NCBI GenBank assembly: GCA_902512305.1 | Contig: CABXIU010000007.1 | Span: 1 to 64,000, forward strand | Direction: 5' to 3' | DNA: 64,000 bases | Source of the DNA: an uncultured Gammaproteobacteria bacterium | Lineage (GTDB): Bacteria > Pseudomonadota > Gammaproteobacteria > PS1 > Pseudothioglobaceae | In this document: piece after piece, positions 45,518-56,351 of the stretch | How the letters are laid out: each line of letters begins with the position of its first letter | Numbering within the stretch: the stretch's first letter is position 1 | Position numbers and translations under genes: made by a program | Notes under the pieces: model-generated | The model's database searches: none | What the model was told of the DNA's origin: nothing | Seen by the model: the letters and a program-made list of their open reading frames with translations, nothing else

Positions 45518-46120
45518 ATTGATTATCTAAATATCAATAATATTATTAAAACCAACACCTTTAAAATTATTGCAGGAAATCTTAAAGGGAGAAAATTTTC
45601 CTTTAAAGATTCAAGTGAATTGCGCCCAACTTCAGGCAAAACTAGAGAAACTTTATTTAATTGGCTCCAATTTGATATTAATGGCAAAACTATCTTAGAC
45701 CCATTCACGGGAACTGGTGCCTTAGGCATTGAGGCAATCTCGAGAGGTGCTGAGAAAGTCTACTTTATTGAAAAAAACTTTAAAGTTTACAACATCCTTA
45801 AATCCAATCTAAAAATTTTAGACTCTAGCCAATACAAGCTCGTTAATCAAGACTCGCTTATCTACCTTGAAAAAGAAAATCTAAAACCTTTTGATATAGT
45901 TTTCTTGGACCCCCCATTTAATCAAGGGTTACTTCCCTCTATTTTGACTTTACTCTCTAAGAAGAAAATTATAAATTCAAAAAGTAAAATTTATGTTGAG
46001 TCAGAGTATGCGTTAACCCTTGAATTCTTAAGTTCTAACATTATGTATAAATGTAAAATTGATAAGCAGAAAAAATCAGGTAATGTTTATTATTGTCTGA
46101 TAAGCTTAGAAGACTTATGA
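45518..46120 (+). CDS. rsmD: 16S rRNA (guanine966-N2)-methyltransferase RsmD, non-canonical start
   Basis: The methyltransferase core shows LRPTSGKTRETLFNWL, the SAM motif ILDPFTGTGALGIEAISRGA, and DIVFLDPPFNQG. The first ATG/GTG/TTG in frame is TTG 45620, but the family's conserved N-terminus (FKIIAGNLKGRKFSF) is encoded upstream in the same frame, which stays open back to 45479 with only ATA, ATT and ATC as possible starts. ATT at 45518 gives 200 residues, close to the usual RsmD length; this start is tentative. The stop overlaps the coaD ATG. Confidence 0.8.
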   Translation: MDYLNINNIIKTNTFKIIAGNLKGRKFSFKDSSELRPTSGKTRETLFNWLQFDINGKTILDPFTGTGALGIEAISRGAEKVYFIEKNFKVYNILKSNLKILDSSQYKLVNQDSLIYLEKENLKPFDIVFLDPPFNQGLLPSILTLLSKKKIINSKSKIYVESEYALTLEFLSSNIMYKCKIDKQKKSGNVYYCLISLEDL

Positions 46121-46599
46121 AAAAAATTGCAATCTATCCTGGCTCTTTTGATCCTATTACTAATGGCCATATTGACTTAATAAAAAGAGCATCAAAACTC
46201 TTCGATGAAGTCATTATTGCGATAACTCAAAATGCCAGTAAGTCCAGTTTTTTATCTATTGAGCAAAGAGTAAGTGCGGCTGAAAACTCAATTAGCTCAT
46301 TAACGAATACCAAAGTTCTTAGTTTTAATTCCCTTTTGGTAGACTTTGCAAGGGATCATAATGCTCAAATCATTATTAGAGGTCTGAGGGCTGTCTCAGA
46401 TTTTGAGTATGAGTTTCAATTAAGTGGAATGAATAAGCGTCTTAACCCTGAAATTGAAACCTTATTTATGACTCCCTCTGAAGAATTTGCCAATATTTCT
46501 TCATCTTTAGTTCGTGAAATTCTTTTATTGGGTGGTGATATCAGTCATTTTGTTCCCAATAAAGTTAAGAAAATACTTCTCGATACAGTTAAAAAATAA
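46117..46599 (+). CDS. coaD: Phosphopantetheine adenylyltransferase CoaD
   Basis: 160 residues from ATG 46117, which overlaps the rsmD stop (ATGA); the track's TTG at 46093 adds eight residues without family support. Catalyses the fourth step of coenzyme A synthesis. Motifs: YPGSFDPITNGHIDLIKRA with the HxGH-like TNGH, IIRGLRAVSDFEYEFQ, and the C-terminal ISSSLVREI. The rsmD-coaD pairing is common in proteobacteria. It is followed by a heat-shock type promoter for dnaK. Confidence 0.95.
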   Translation: MKKIAIYPGSFDPITNGHIDLIKRASKLFDEVIIAITQNASKSSFLSIEQRVSAAENSISSLTNTKVLSFNSLLVDFARDHNAQIIIRGLRAVSDFEYEFQLSGMNKRLNPEIETLFMTPSEEFANISSSLVREILLLGGDISHFVPNKVKKILLDTVKK

Positions 46600-46611
46600 T
46601 TTCATAAATAC

Positions 46612-46639
46612 CTTGAAATAAGATTTTGTATCCCTAAAT
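46612..46639 (+). promoter_or_regulatory. Sigma32 (heat-shock) promoter of dnaK
   Basis: CTTGAAA (46612-46618), 13-bp spacer, CCCTAAAT (46632-46639) closely fits the sigma32 consensus CTTGAAA-N11-16-CCCCATNT. It lies 35 bp upstream of the dnaK ATG, which has AAGGAG. Confidence 0.85.
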
Positions 46640-46673
46640 AGGGGATATACAAAAAATACAAGGAGTAAATGAA

Positions 46674-48584
46674 ATGTCAAAAATGATAGGAATTGATCTA
46701 GGAACTACAAATTCATGCGTTTCTGTTATGGATGGTGGTGTTGCAAAGATTATTGAAAATTCTGAAGGGAACAGAACTACACCCTCAATTATTGCATATC
46801 CAAAAGATTCTGATGAAATTTTGGTTGGCCAACCTGCAAAAAGACAGGCTGTAACTAATCCTGAAAATACACTTTATGCAATTAAACGTTTAATTGGTCG
46901 TCGCTTTGACGAAGAGGCAGTTCAAAAAGACATCGATCTAGTTCCATATAAGATTATTAAAGCCAAAAATGGCGATGCTTGGGTTGAAGTCAAAGGTAAA
47001 AAAATGGCTGCACCTGAAATCTCTGCTCGTGTCATCCAAAAAATGAAACAAACTGCAGAAGATTACCTAGGTGGTGAAGTTACTGAAGCTGTTATTACAG
47101 TTCCAGCCTACTTTAATGATTCTCAACGTCAAGCAACAAAGGATGCTGGAAAGATTGCTGGATTGAATGTCAAAAGGATCATTAATGAGCCAACAGCTGC
47201 GGCTTTAGCTTATGGTGTAGACAAAGCAACTGGCGATAAGAAAGTTGCAGTTTATGACCTAGGCGGAGGAACATTTGACGTTTCTATTATTGAAATGGAG
47301 GATATTGATGGTGAAAAGCATTTTGAGGTTCTCTCTACAAATGGTGATACATTCCTAGGTGGTGAAGACTTTGACCAAAGAATCATTAATTATTTAGTTG
47401 ATGAGTTCAAAAAAGAGCAAGGCCTTGATTTAGCCAAGGATGCTATGGCGCTTCAAAGGCTTAAAGAAGGCGCTGAAAAGGCAAAAATAGAGCTATCGTC
47501 TTCAGAGCAAACTGAAGTCAGCCTACCTTACATCACTGCTGATGCTTCTGGTCCAAAACACCTTAATATCAAAATAACAAGATCTAAGTTAGAGTCTCTT
47601 GTAGCTGACCTACTTAAGCGCTCTATCGACCCATGTAAAACTGCTCTAAAAGATGCCGGTTTATCAAGTGGCGATATTAATGAGATTATTCTTGTCGGTG
47701 GTCAAACTAGAATGCCTAAAGTACAGCAAATGGTTAAAGATTTCTTTGGAAAAGAGCCAAAGAAAGATTTAAATCCTGATGAGGCTGTAGCCATGGGTGC
47801 TGCAATCCAAGCTGGTGTTTTGGGTGGAGACGTTAAAGATGTATTACTACTTGATGTCACTCCCTTATCTCTTGGAATTGAAACTATGGGCGGCGTAATG
47901 ACAAAGTTAATTGAGAAAAATACAACAATTCCAACAAACCAGTCACAAATATTTTCAACTGCCGCAGACAACCAATCTGCTGTTACAGTTCATGTACTTC
48001 AGGGAGAGCGTGAAGTTGCTAGTGCGAATAAGTCACTCGGTCAATTCAACCTTGAAGGAATTGCCCCAGCTCCAAAGGGTCAACCACAAATTGAAGTCAC
48101 TCTAGATTTGGACTCAGACGGTATTTTAAATGTGTCAGCTAAAGATAAAAATACTGGCAAAGAACAATCTATAACGATTAAGTCTTCAAGTGGCCTCTCT
48201 GATGAAGAGGTTGACAAAATGATTAAAGATGCTGAAGCCCATGCTGATGAAGATAAGAAGTTCCAAGAACTAGTTTCTTCAAGAAATATGGCTGACTCTC
48301 TTGTTCATTCTACAAAGCAATCAATTGAGGAACTAAAAGATGAAATCTCTGAAGACGAAAAAAATGCTATCGAAGAAGCGATCAGCGAGCTAGAGGAGAG
48401 TATCAAAGGCGATGACAAAGAAGCCATCGACGCTAAAGCACAAAATCTAAGTGAAAAAGCACAAGTTCTGGTCCAAAAGGCTCAAGAAAAAGCTGGCTCA
48501 GAAGATTCTGCTGAAGCTGACAGTTCGGAATCAAGCGAAGACGTTGTTGATGCTGACTTCGAAGAAGTTAAAGAAGAAAAGTAA
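46674..48584 (+). CDS. dnaK: Molecular chaperone DnaK (Hsp70)
   Basis: 636 residues. ATPase domain with [45 protein letters not shown] and [13 protein letters not shown], then the linker [16 protein letters not shown], the substrate-binding beta domain, and an acidic C-terminal lid ending [12 protein letters not shown]. Folding and heat-shock chaperone that works with DnaJ, encoded 72 bp downstream; grpE is not in the window. ATG with AAGGAG, under a sigma32-type promoter. Full family length. Confidence 0.98.
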   Translation: MSKMIGIDLGTTNSCVSVMDGGVAKIIENSEGNRTTPSIIAYPKDSDEILVGQPAKRQAVTNPENTLYAIKRLIGRRFDEEAVQKDIDLVPYKIIKAKNGDAWVEVKGKKMAAPEISARVIQKMKQTAEDYLGGEVTEAVITVPAYFNDSQRQATKDAGKIAGLNVKRIINEPTAAALAYGVDKATGDKKVAVYDLGGGTFDVSIIEMEDIDGEKHFEVLSTNGDTFLGGEDFDQRIINYLVDEFKKEQGLDLAKDAMALQRLKEGAEKAKIELSSSEQTEVSLPYITADASGPKHLNIKITRSKLESLVADLLKRSIDPCKTALKDAGLSSGDINEIILVGGQTRMPKVQQMVKDFFGKEPKKDLNPDEAVAMGAAIQAGVLGGDVKDVLLLDVTPLSLGIETMGGVMTKLIEKNTTIPTNQSQIFSTAADNQSAVTVHVLQGEREVASANKSLGQFNLEGIAPAPKGQPQIEVTLDLDSDGILNVSAKDKNTGKEQSITIKSSSGLSDEEVDKMIKDAEAHADEDKKFQELVSSRNMADSLVHSTKQSIEELKDEISEDEKNAIEEAISELEESIKGDDKEAIDAKAQNLSEKAQVLVQKAQEKAGSEDSAEADSSESSEDVVDADFEEVKEEK

Positions 48585-48607
48585 ATAGCTTTATTTGCTG
48601 TTTTAAA

Positions 48608-48640
48608 TAAACCTCTCTTGTCTTGTACATGAGGGGTTTA
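48608..48640 (+). terminator. Intergenic stem-loop between dnaK and dnaJ
   Basis: TAAACCTCTC and GAGGGGTTTA pair over 10 bp (one G-U) around a 13-nt loop, 24 bp after the dnaK stop. There is no long T run afterwards, so partial attenuation or an mRNA processing site is more likely than full termination. Confidence 0.5.
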
Positions 48641-48656
48641 ATAGTTTAAGGGAAAT

Positions 48657-49760
48657 ATGTCAGAAAGAGATTATTATGAAGTTTTAGGCGTCGATAAAGG
48701 CGCAGATGAAGCTAAGATTAAAAAAGCCTACAAGCGTCTTGCTATGAAATATCACCCAGACAGAAATGCTGGAGACAAGGCTGGTGCGGAGAAAAAATTC
48801 AAAGAGGTCCGCAAAGCATATGACGTCATCTCTGATCCGCAAAAAAGAGCTGCCTATGATCAATTTGGTCACGCTGGTGTTGATCAAAATGGGCCAGGCT
48901 TTGGTGGTGGAAACCCATTTGGTGGAGCTGGTGGCTTTGGAGATATATTTGGTGATATTTTTGGTGGTGGCAATACAAAACCCGATAATCGAGGCTCAGA
49001 TCTTCGTTATGATTTAGAGATAGACTTAAAGCAAGCAGCAGAAACCGATACAGTAAAAATAAGAGTTCCTAAAAATGACACATGCGGTAATTGTTCTGGA
49101 AGTGGTGCAAAGCCTGGCACTTCAGTTAAAACCTGTGGAAATTGTCGTGGAACTGGTCAAACTACAATGCAGCAAGGTTTTTTCGCTGTTCAGCGCCCAT
49201 GTAACCAGTGTAATGGTTCAGGAGAAAAAATTGAATCTCCTTGTGGCACATGCCGTGGCCAAGGCGTTGTAAGAAACCAAAAAACATTATCTGTAAAAAT
49301 TCCAGCAGGTGTGGATACAGGAAATCGAATCAGATTAAGTGGTGAAGGTGAAGCAGGTTTGCGTGGAGGTCCTCATGGCGACCTTTATGTTCAAATCCAC
49401 ATTAAAGATCACCCAATTTTTCAACGTGAAGGGAATGATTTATACTGTGAAGTCCCTATAGATTTTGCAACGTCAGCACTAGGGGGTTCAATTGAAGTCC
49501 CCACCTTAAAAGGCAAGCTTAAAATTAATGTTCCTGCGGGCACTCAAACCTCAAAATTATTCAGACTTCGTGGCAAAGGAATGCCAACAATGAGACACAG
49601 TGGATCTGGCGATTTATTATGTCAAGTTAAAGTTGAAACGCCAATAAATTTAAACTCAAAGCAAAAGAAGCTATTAAAAGAATTTTCTAGCTCATGTGAA
49701 GCCAAGCATCACCCGGAGTCTAGCTCATTTTTTGGTAAAATGAAATCATTCTTTGAGTAA
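48657..49760 (+). CDS. dnaJ: Chaperone protein DnaJ (Hsp40)
   Basis: 367 residues. J domain with HPD ([10 protein letters not shown]), the G/F-rich region [19 protein letters not shown], four zinc-finger CxxCxGxG repeats ([36 protein letters not shown]) and the C-terminal substrate domain. It stimulates DnaK ATPase and delivers clients. Second gene of the dnaK-dnaJ unit. Full length. Confidence 0.98.
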   Translation: MSERDYYEVLGVDKGADEAKIKKAYKRLAMKYHPDRNAGDKAGAEKKFKEVRKAYDVISDPQKRAAYDQFGHAGVDQNGPGFGGGNPFGGAGGFGDIFGDIFGGGNTKPDNRGSDLRYDLEIDLKQAAETDTVKIRVPKNDTCGNCSGSGAKPGTSVKTCGNCRGTGQTTMQQGFFAVQRPCNQCNGSGEKIESPCGTCRGQGVVRNQKTLSVKIPAGVDTGNRIRLSGEGEAGLRGGPHGDLYVQIHIKDHPIFQREGNDLYCEVPIDFATSALGGSIEVPTLKGKLKINVPAGTQTSKLFRLRGKGMPTMRHSGSGDLLCQVKVETPINLNSKQKKLLKEFSSSCEAKHHPESSSFFGKMKSFFE

Positions 49761-49802
49761 CTCGAAACAATTTGACACAAAGAATTAATTGGTTATCTTT
49801 AA

Positions 49803-51122
<1,320 letters not shown>

Positions 51123-51196
51123 CATTTATCTTGTTTTTATACTTTAAGTAAATTTAAGGTTAAAATATGATTTCATTGACTATTATGGGTACCTGA

Positions 51197-52444
51197 TTGG
51201 AATCACTGTCCACTTTTTGGCTAAGTGTTTTACTTTTCTTTTTAATTTTAGCTTCCGCTTTTTTCTCTGCGTCTGAAACTTCGATGATGGCACTAAATCG
51301 CTATCGCCTTAAAACACTAATCTCAAAAAACAATACTCAAGCCAAAAGAGTAGAAAAACTTCTTGATAAAATTGATTATTTAATTGGTGGAATTCTACTT
51401 GGCAATAACTTTGTTAATATACTTGCTGCGAGTATTGCTACCCTTATCTCAATAAAGCTTTGGGGCGAAGGTTCAATCATCATTGCATCTATATTATTAA
51501 CAATAGTTATTTTAATTTTCGCTGAAAACACTCCTAAAACTTTTGCGGCAAAGAACCCTGAAAAAGTTGCTCTGCCTGCCTCATGGCTTTTAGAATTAAT
51601 AATTAAATTTTTTAAACCTGTTATCTATTTAATATCTCTAATATCAAAATTTCTTCTCAAAATTATTGGTCTTAAAACTGAAAGCAAAGACATCCTAAAT
51701 TCTGAAGAACTTCGTATGGCAGTTAAAGACTCAAAATCTAAGATGTCAAATAACTACCAAAGCATGCTTCTGAACATCATTGATTTAGAAAAAGTTAAAG
51801 TTGAAGACATTATGATTCCTCACAATGAATTGGTTAGTGCTGATATCGATAATGAAGAGGAGTTATTTGAACAGTTCAAACGAATTCAACATAACCGCTT
51901 ACTTGTCTTCAAAGGCTCAGAAAACAATATCATTGGAACAATCCATATGAGAGATCTAGTCAATAGTTACGCAAAAGATGAGGTTAGTATAAAAAATATT
52001 AAAGAATTAATTAGAGAGCCTTATTTTATTCCAGAAGGAACACCATTGTCTCATCAGCTTGAGCATTTTAAAAACCAAAAAAGAAGGCTTGGAATTGTTG
52101 TTGATGAATATGGTGAGGTGCAAGGAATGGTCGTATTGGATGATATTCTAGAAGAAATAGTGGGTCAATTTACTTCATCCCAAGGTGAAACAATTGATGA
52201 AATAAGTTTGCAGGATGACGGAAGTTATCTAGTAGACCCCAGAATAAGTATTAGAGAGCTTAATAGCGAGCTAAAAGTAAAATTATCTTTTGACAATGCA
52301 AAGACTCTGAATGGTTTAATCTTGGAGCAACTTCAGAGTTTTCCTCAGCACAATGTCAGTTTAAAAATTGACCCACTGATAATTGAAATTATTCAAGTAA
52401 GCAAACAGGGAATTAAACTAGTAAAGATCAAAAAATTAGACTAG
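51197..52444 (+). CDS. HlyC/CorC family membrane protein (CNNM-CBS-CorC_HlyC)
   Basis: 415 residues. An N-terminal CNNM (DUF21) membrane domain of about three to four helices (FFSASETSMMALNRYRLKTL) is followed by a CBS pair (VEDIMIPHNELVSADIDNE, ..., PYFIPEGTPLSHQLEHF and VDEYGEVQGMVVLDDILEEIVG), and a C-terminal CorC_HlyC domain (DDGSYLVDPRISIRELN). Related proteins (CorB/YfjD, CNNM) act in Mg2+/Co2+ handling. The start is TTG at 51197. Single gene, convergent with the TPR-sulfotransferase gene. Confidence 0.88.
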   Translation: MESLSTFWLSVLLFFLILASAFFSASETSMMALNRYRLKTLISKNNTQAKRVEKLLDKIDYLIGGILLGNNFVNILAASIATLISIKLWGEGSIIIASILLTIVILIFAENTPKTFAAKNPEKVALPASWLLELIIKFFKPVIYLISLISKFLLKIIGLKTESKDILNSEELRMAVKDSKSKMSNNYQSMLLNIIDLEKVKVEDIMIPHNELVSADIDNEEELFEQFKRIQHNRLLVFKGSENNIIGTIHMRDLVNSYAKDEVSIKNIKELIREPYFIPEGTPLSHQLEHFKNQKRRLGIVVDEYGEVQGMVVLDDILEEIVGQFTSSQGETIDEISLQDDGSYLVDPRISIRELNSELKVKLSFDNAKTLNGLILEQLQSFPQHNVSLKIDPLIIEIIQVSKQGIKLVKIKKLD

Positions 52445-52473
52445 GTATATTTATTTTAAAATCTCTTATTCAA

Positions 52474-54291
52474 TTAATATTCCCTGATAGATTTAACAAG
52501 GGGTTTTAAGTAATCTTCATAATTTTTCCAAGCCTCTGAACTACCTTGATACATCTTCTTTCTAACCTGCAAAGAACTGGCAGTCTTTACATCACGCTTA
52601 TTTTCATGAAAGTTAAGGCAATTTTGATCCCAGTCTAAATCACAATAATCTAATAATTTTCTTGTTTCTTTTTCTTGATTATTAGTTAGCTCCTCATAAG
52701 ATAAATCATATATTTGTCCTGGGTATAATTTTTGCCAATAGCTCATCAAATCAACATACAAGCCATAAAACTTTGCCAAATCATCAAAATTATAAGCCCA
52801 ACCATTTCCTTGGCCACTAAAATAATGCTTGTATATTGAAAAACATGTTGCCCTAGCATCTCTTTTTACATGGACAACTCTTGCTTCCGGTAATGCAGAG
52901 AATATGAAACCAATATTTCTAAAATTTAAAGGCCATTTATCTGTGATTATCTTTTCAGTTGAATTAATTTTGGATAATGAGTCTAAATAATTTTGACGAA
53001 TTGATGAAAATTCATCACTAGACAGGTTATATTTTTTATTAACTAAGTGCTCTTGTATTATTGGAATAATTAAACTAGTTAAATTGTTTAATTCGCCTGC
53101 GCCAAAAACTTCATTATGATTGGAAATGATTTGCTCTACAAGTGACGTTCCTGAACGAGGCATACCAACAATGAATATTGGTCGAATGGAGGTATTATCA
53201 TATGAAATCTTATTTTGTTTATTAATGCTTTTTTGAGTAAAAAACTGCTTTGTTATTTTATTATGGTTTTCAGATTTATTTATTGAGTAATCAGAATTAT
53301 TTTTTCGCAAACGATTACCTTCGTCTAGCAGTCTAAAGAATTCTTTATGATTTCCCAAATCTTCATTCGCTTTTGCCAATGCAAAACTCAAAAAAATTCG
53401 ATCTTGTTTACTAAGTTGTTTACTAGATAGAAGTGATTTCATTTGAATAACTTGTAAATCTTTTGGTTTATAGGTTTTTACTCCACTAAGATTGTGATGG
53501 GCTGTTGCATATCCTGGACTTAAAGCGATTGCATTTTCAAAATTTTCAATGGCCAAGTCAACCTTGCCAACTCTCTGATAGCTAATTCCAAGGTTGTTAG
53601 AGGCGATGGCATAATTTGGATTAAATTCTAAAGCCTTCTTGTATGATTTGATAGCATCATCATTTTTGTTAAGTTCAAGATATGTACTACCTAAATTATT
53701 ATGAGCTTCTGAAAACTCTGGATTCAAGGCAACTGCCCACTCAAGGTGATCAACTGCAGAATCAAATTCTCCTTTCACTAAAAAAATCTGACCTAAGTTA
53801 TTGTGTGCATTTGCATAATGGTTATTACAATTCAATGCTTTTTGATAGGCAATAATCGCACTATCAGAATTTCCCATTTCTCTAAAGGTTACTCCAAGAT
53901 TATAATAAGCCTCAGCATAATCTGGCTTTAGACTAGCAGCTTGATTAAAATCTTTAACAGCACTCTCATAATCATTATTTGCCTTATTGCATACACCTCG
54001 AATATTAAAGAGTATTGATTCATTAGAATGTTTGTCAATTAAAGGCTCAATAATTTCTAAAGCTTCTTTGATTTTTCCACTTGTTGCAAAAGAAACCGCA
54101 GATTGAAGATCTGTATGAAGTAAAGGAGTCTGATTTTTTTTATTTTTTAAAGCTGCAATCGCATTCTTCGCATCTTTATTATTTGGAGATAGTTTTAAAA
54201 TTTCTAAATAAATCGATTCTGATTTATCAAAATCACCTTTGGAAAAGAGTTTTTTTGCTCGAGCTAAAAGTCTTTCAGTTTTTATGGTCAT
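52474..54291 (-). CDS. TPR repeat protein with C-terminal sulfotransferase domain
   Basis: 605 residues. The N-terminal half holds about seven to eight tetratricopeptide repeats (e.g. YAEAYYNLGVTFREMGNSDSAI, YANAHNNLGQIFLVKGEFDSA). The C-terminal third is a sulfotransferase: PAPS 5'-phosphosulfate loop PIFIVGMPRSGTSLVEQIIS and the 3'-phosphate motif VVHVKRDARATCFSIYKHYF. It would transfer sulfate from PAPS to an unknown acceptor, perhaps a protein or glycan held by the TPRs. No signal peptide is seen. Widespread in marine bacteria, acceptor undefined. It is divergent from the SbmA-like gene across 257 bp. Confidence 0.88.
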   Translation of the reverse strand: MTIKTERLLARAKKLFSKGDFDKSESIYLEILKLSPNNKDAKNAIAALKNKKNQTPLLHTDLQSAVSFATSGKIKEALEIIEPLIDKHSNESILFNIRGVCNKANNDYESAVKDFNQAASLKPDYAEAYYNLGVTFREMGNSDSAIIAYQKALNCNNHYANAHNNLGQIFLVKGEFDSAVDHLEWAVALNPEFSEAHNNLGSTYLELNKNDDAIKSYKKALEFNPNYAIASNNLGISYQRVGKVDLAIENFENAIALSPGYATAHHNLSGVKTYKPKDLQVIQMKSLLSSKQLSKQDRIFLSFALAKANEDLGNHKEFFRLLDEGNRLRKNNSDYSINKSENHNKITKQFFTQKSINKQNKISYDNTSIRPIFIVGMPRSGTSLVEQIISNHNEVFGAGELNNLTSLIIPIIQEHLVNKKYNLSSDEFSSIRQNYLDSLSKINSTEKIITDKWPLNFRNIGFIFSALPEARVVHVKRDARATCFSIYKHYFSGQGNGWAYNFDDLAKFYGLYVDLMSYWQKLYPGQIYDLSYEELTNNQEKETRKLLDYCDLDWDQNCLNFHENKRDVKTASSLQVRKKMYQGSSEAWKNYEDYLKPLVKSIREY

Positions 54292-54548
54292 CTTTTATTG
54301 GGCGGTTTCAAATTGAATAAATATATCGTCTGTAGATAATTTTGAAGAGTTTTAAATTAATTTTATATTAATTTTTAATGCCACATTTTATAAGATTAAA
54401 AATAACACTTTTATATTTAAAAAACTTCTTTCAAAATTATTAATTCTTACGTTTAATTATAAAAAAATGCTATAAAACTAATCGAAATTTTTAGATTATA
54501 TTAGGTATTATTTAATCAAATTACTCTTATTAATTTTATTCTAAAGAA
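54292..54548. other. 257-bp AT-rich divergent intergenic region, nothing definite seen
   Basis: Lies between the divergent TPR-sulfotransferase and SbmA-like genes. Extremely AT-rich with homopolymer tracts; promoters for both genes must be here but I cannot pick clear boxes. No tRNA, small ORF or strong hairpin is evident. Confidence 0.4.
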
Positions 54549-55538
54549 ATGTTTAAATTTTTCACACAAAAAAAATGGTTTCTTTGGGCCTATCTTGGCT
54601 CTGCAGTTATTCTAACTTCATTATGGCTTTCTGTTCAAATTGACGTCAAAATCAATGAATGGTTTGGAGGATTCTACGATATGATTCAAAAGGCTCTAGG
54701 AACACCAAATGCTGTAACTATAGAAGAGTATTTTGGAGGGCTATATAGCTTCGGTCAACTCGCTGCTCTATGGATTATTCTTGGACTTGCTACTTCATTC
54801 TTAACTTCACACTTTTTGTTTAGATGGAGGGCTTCAATGGTTGAGTTCTATCATAGCGTTTATGACAAAGCAAGAACCATTGAAGGAGCCTCGCAGCGTG
54901 TTCAAGAAGACACCATTAGATTTTCCAGAATCATGGAAGGCCTAGGAACAAGTCTCATAGAGTCTGTGATGGTTTTAGTTGAATATTTTCCTTTGCTTAT
55001 GGGATTAGCAGTTGGAATTCCAATTATGTGGTTTGGTGAATGGGAGTACGGACTTGTGATGAGTGCCTTGATATGGGCAGTTGGCGGAACGTTATTAATG
55101 ATTGGCTTGGCTTGGATGTTGAGACTTGTAGGTATTGAATATGATCTTCAAAAAAGAGAAGCAGCCTATAGAAAGATTCTTGTTATTGCAGAAGATGATG
55201 GCAATGTTAGACCAAAAACACTTAACGAGCTTTTTGAAGGCGTTAGACTGATTCACTATAAAAGCTACTTAAATTATTTATATTTCAATATTGGAAGGTT
55301 AGCCTATCTTCAAATAAATGTTTTAGTTGCCTATATAGTTTTAGCACCTGCCATAGTTGCAGGCGTTATGACTTTAGGAGTTATGCAGCAAATAATCAGA
55401 GCATTTGGAAGAGTAGAAGGTTCATTACAATATCTGTTTAATGCATGGCCTACGATTATTGAGCTTGCTAGTGTCTATAAACGCTTGAGAGAATTTGAGA
55501 GCCAAATTGAATCAATGAATGAAACAGTAACAGAGTAG
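54549..55538 (+). CDS. SbmA/BacA-like peptide transporter
   Basis: 329 residues, inner-membrane protein with about seven to eight helices. It resembles the SbmA/BacA family: LSVQIDVKINEWFGGFYDMIQKAL, LFRWRASMVEFYHSVYDKARTIEGASQRVQEDTIRFSRIMEGLG and IEYDLQKREAAYRKILVIAEDD are typical. These are H+-driven importers of peptides and peptide antibiotics such as microcins and bleomycin; BacA is needed in some host symbioses. There is no ATPase domain, unlike BclA-type relatives. It converges on psd with no space between the stops. Confidence 0.88.
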   Translation: MFKFFTQKKWFLWAYLGSAVILTSLWLSVQIDVKINEWFGGFYDMIQKALGTPNAVTIEEYFGGLYSFGQLAALWIILGLATSFLTSHFLFRWRASMVEFYHSVYDKARTIEGASQRVQEDTIRFSRIMEGLGTSLIESVMVLVEYFPLLMGLAVGIPIMWFGEWEYGLVMSALIWAVGGTLLMIGLAWMLRLVGIEYDLQKREAAYRKILVIAEDDGNVRPKTLNELFEGVRLIHYKSYLNYLYFNIGRLAYLQINVLVAYIVLAPAIVAGVMTLGVMQQIIRAFGRVEGSLQYLFNAWPTIIELASVYKRLREFESQIESMNETVTE

Positions 55539-56351
55539 TTAATCAATTAATGATTGTCCTATTTTAAGGGCTTGTCCAACTTCAAGTCTTAACTCTGGAG
55601 AACCATTCGGCAAAATAAAAATGACAGTTGAACCCATATTAAATCGCCCTAACTCATCGCCTTTATATAGTTTAATCTGACGACTCTTATAATCATATTT
55701 TTTCACTAATTTAGTGTATGGAGGAGATATTTGTCCTTCCCAGGATGTCTCCATAGAGCCGACAAAAATAGCTCCTACCAATACGAAAACCATTTCACCA
55801 AAATCTGTATCAAAAAGACATACAAGCCTTTCATTTCGAGCAAAGACTCGATCAATATTATTGACTGTTTTTTGATTGACTGAAAAAAGTTTTCCAGGAA
55901 TATACTTCATTGATCTCAAGCTTCCATCACATGGCATATGAATGCGATGGTAGTCTTTTGGAGACAAATAAATCGAAGCAAATGAGCCATTTTCAAATTC
56001 TTGTAAAACTTTATCTGCTATAAGTTCTGAGACAGAATATTGACGCCCTTTGGCCTGAAAGATTTGAGATTCCTGTATCTTACCTGCTTGAGAAACAACA
56101 CCATCCACCGGAGAGATAATCTTCGATTGTGAAATTGGCCTTAAATTTGACTTTAAGGCTCTGGTAAAAAAATCATTGAAGTTAGAATAGTCTTCAATAT
56201 TTTCAATTTCTGCCTCAGAAAGGTTAACTTGGTATTTTTTAACAAACCAACGAGTAAAATTATTTTTAATCCACCGAATATTAATTCTTGCAAATCGAAA
56301 CATCAGCTTTGATAAAAAATGCTGAGGCAAGAGAAACTGAAGAAAAATCAT
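55539..56351 (-). CDS. psd: Phosphatidylserine decarboxylase proenzyme
   Basis: 270 residues. Makes phosphatidylethanolamine. Self-cleaves to a pyruvoyl enzyme; the usual LGST cleavage motif appears as MGST (RFNMGSTVIFIL) near the C-terminus. Other blocks: FNDFFTRALKSNLRPI, SPVDGVVSQAGKI and KDYHRIHMPCDG. The ATG overlaps the final base of the proS stop region (56351), so the two are translationally linked. Normal length for type I. Confidence 0.94.
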   Translation of the reverse strand: MIFLQFLLPQHFLSKLMFRFARINIRWIKNNFTRWFVKKYQVNLSEAEIENIEDYSNFNDFFTRALKSNLRPISQSKIISPVDGVVSQAGKIQESQIFQAKGRQYSVSELIADKVLQEFENGSFASIYLSPKDYHRIHMPCDGSLRSMKYIPGKLFSVNQKTVNNIDRVFARNERLVCLFDTDFGEMVFVLVGAIFVGSMETSWEGQISPPYTKLVKKYDYKSRQIKLYKGDELGRFNMGSTVIFILPNGSPELRLEVGQALKIGQSLID

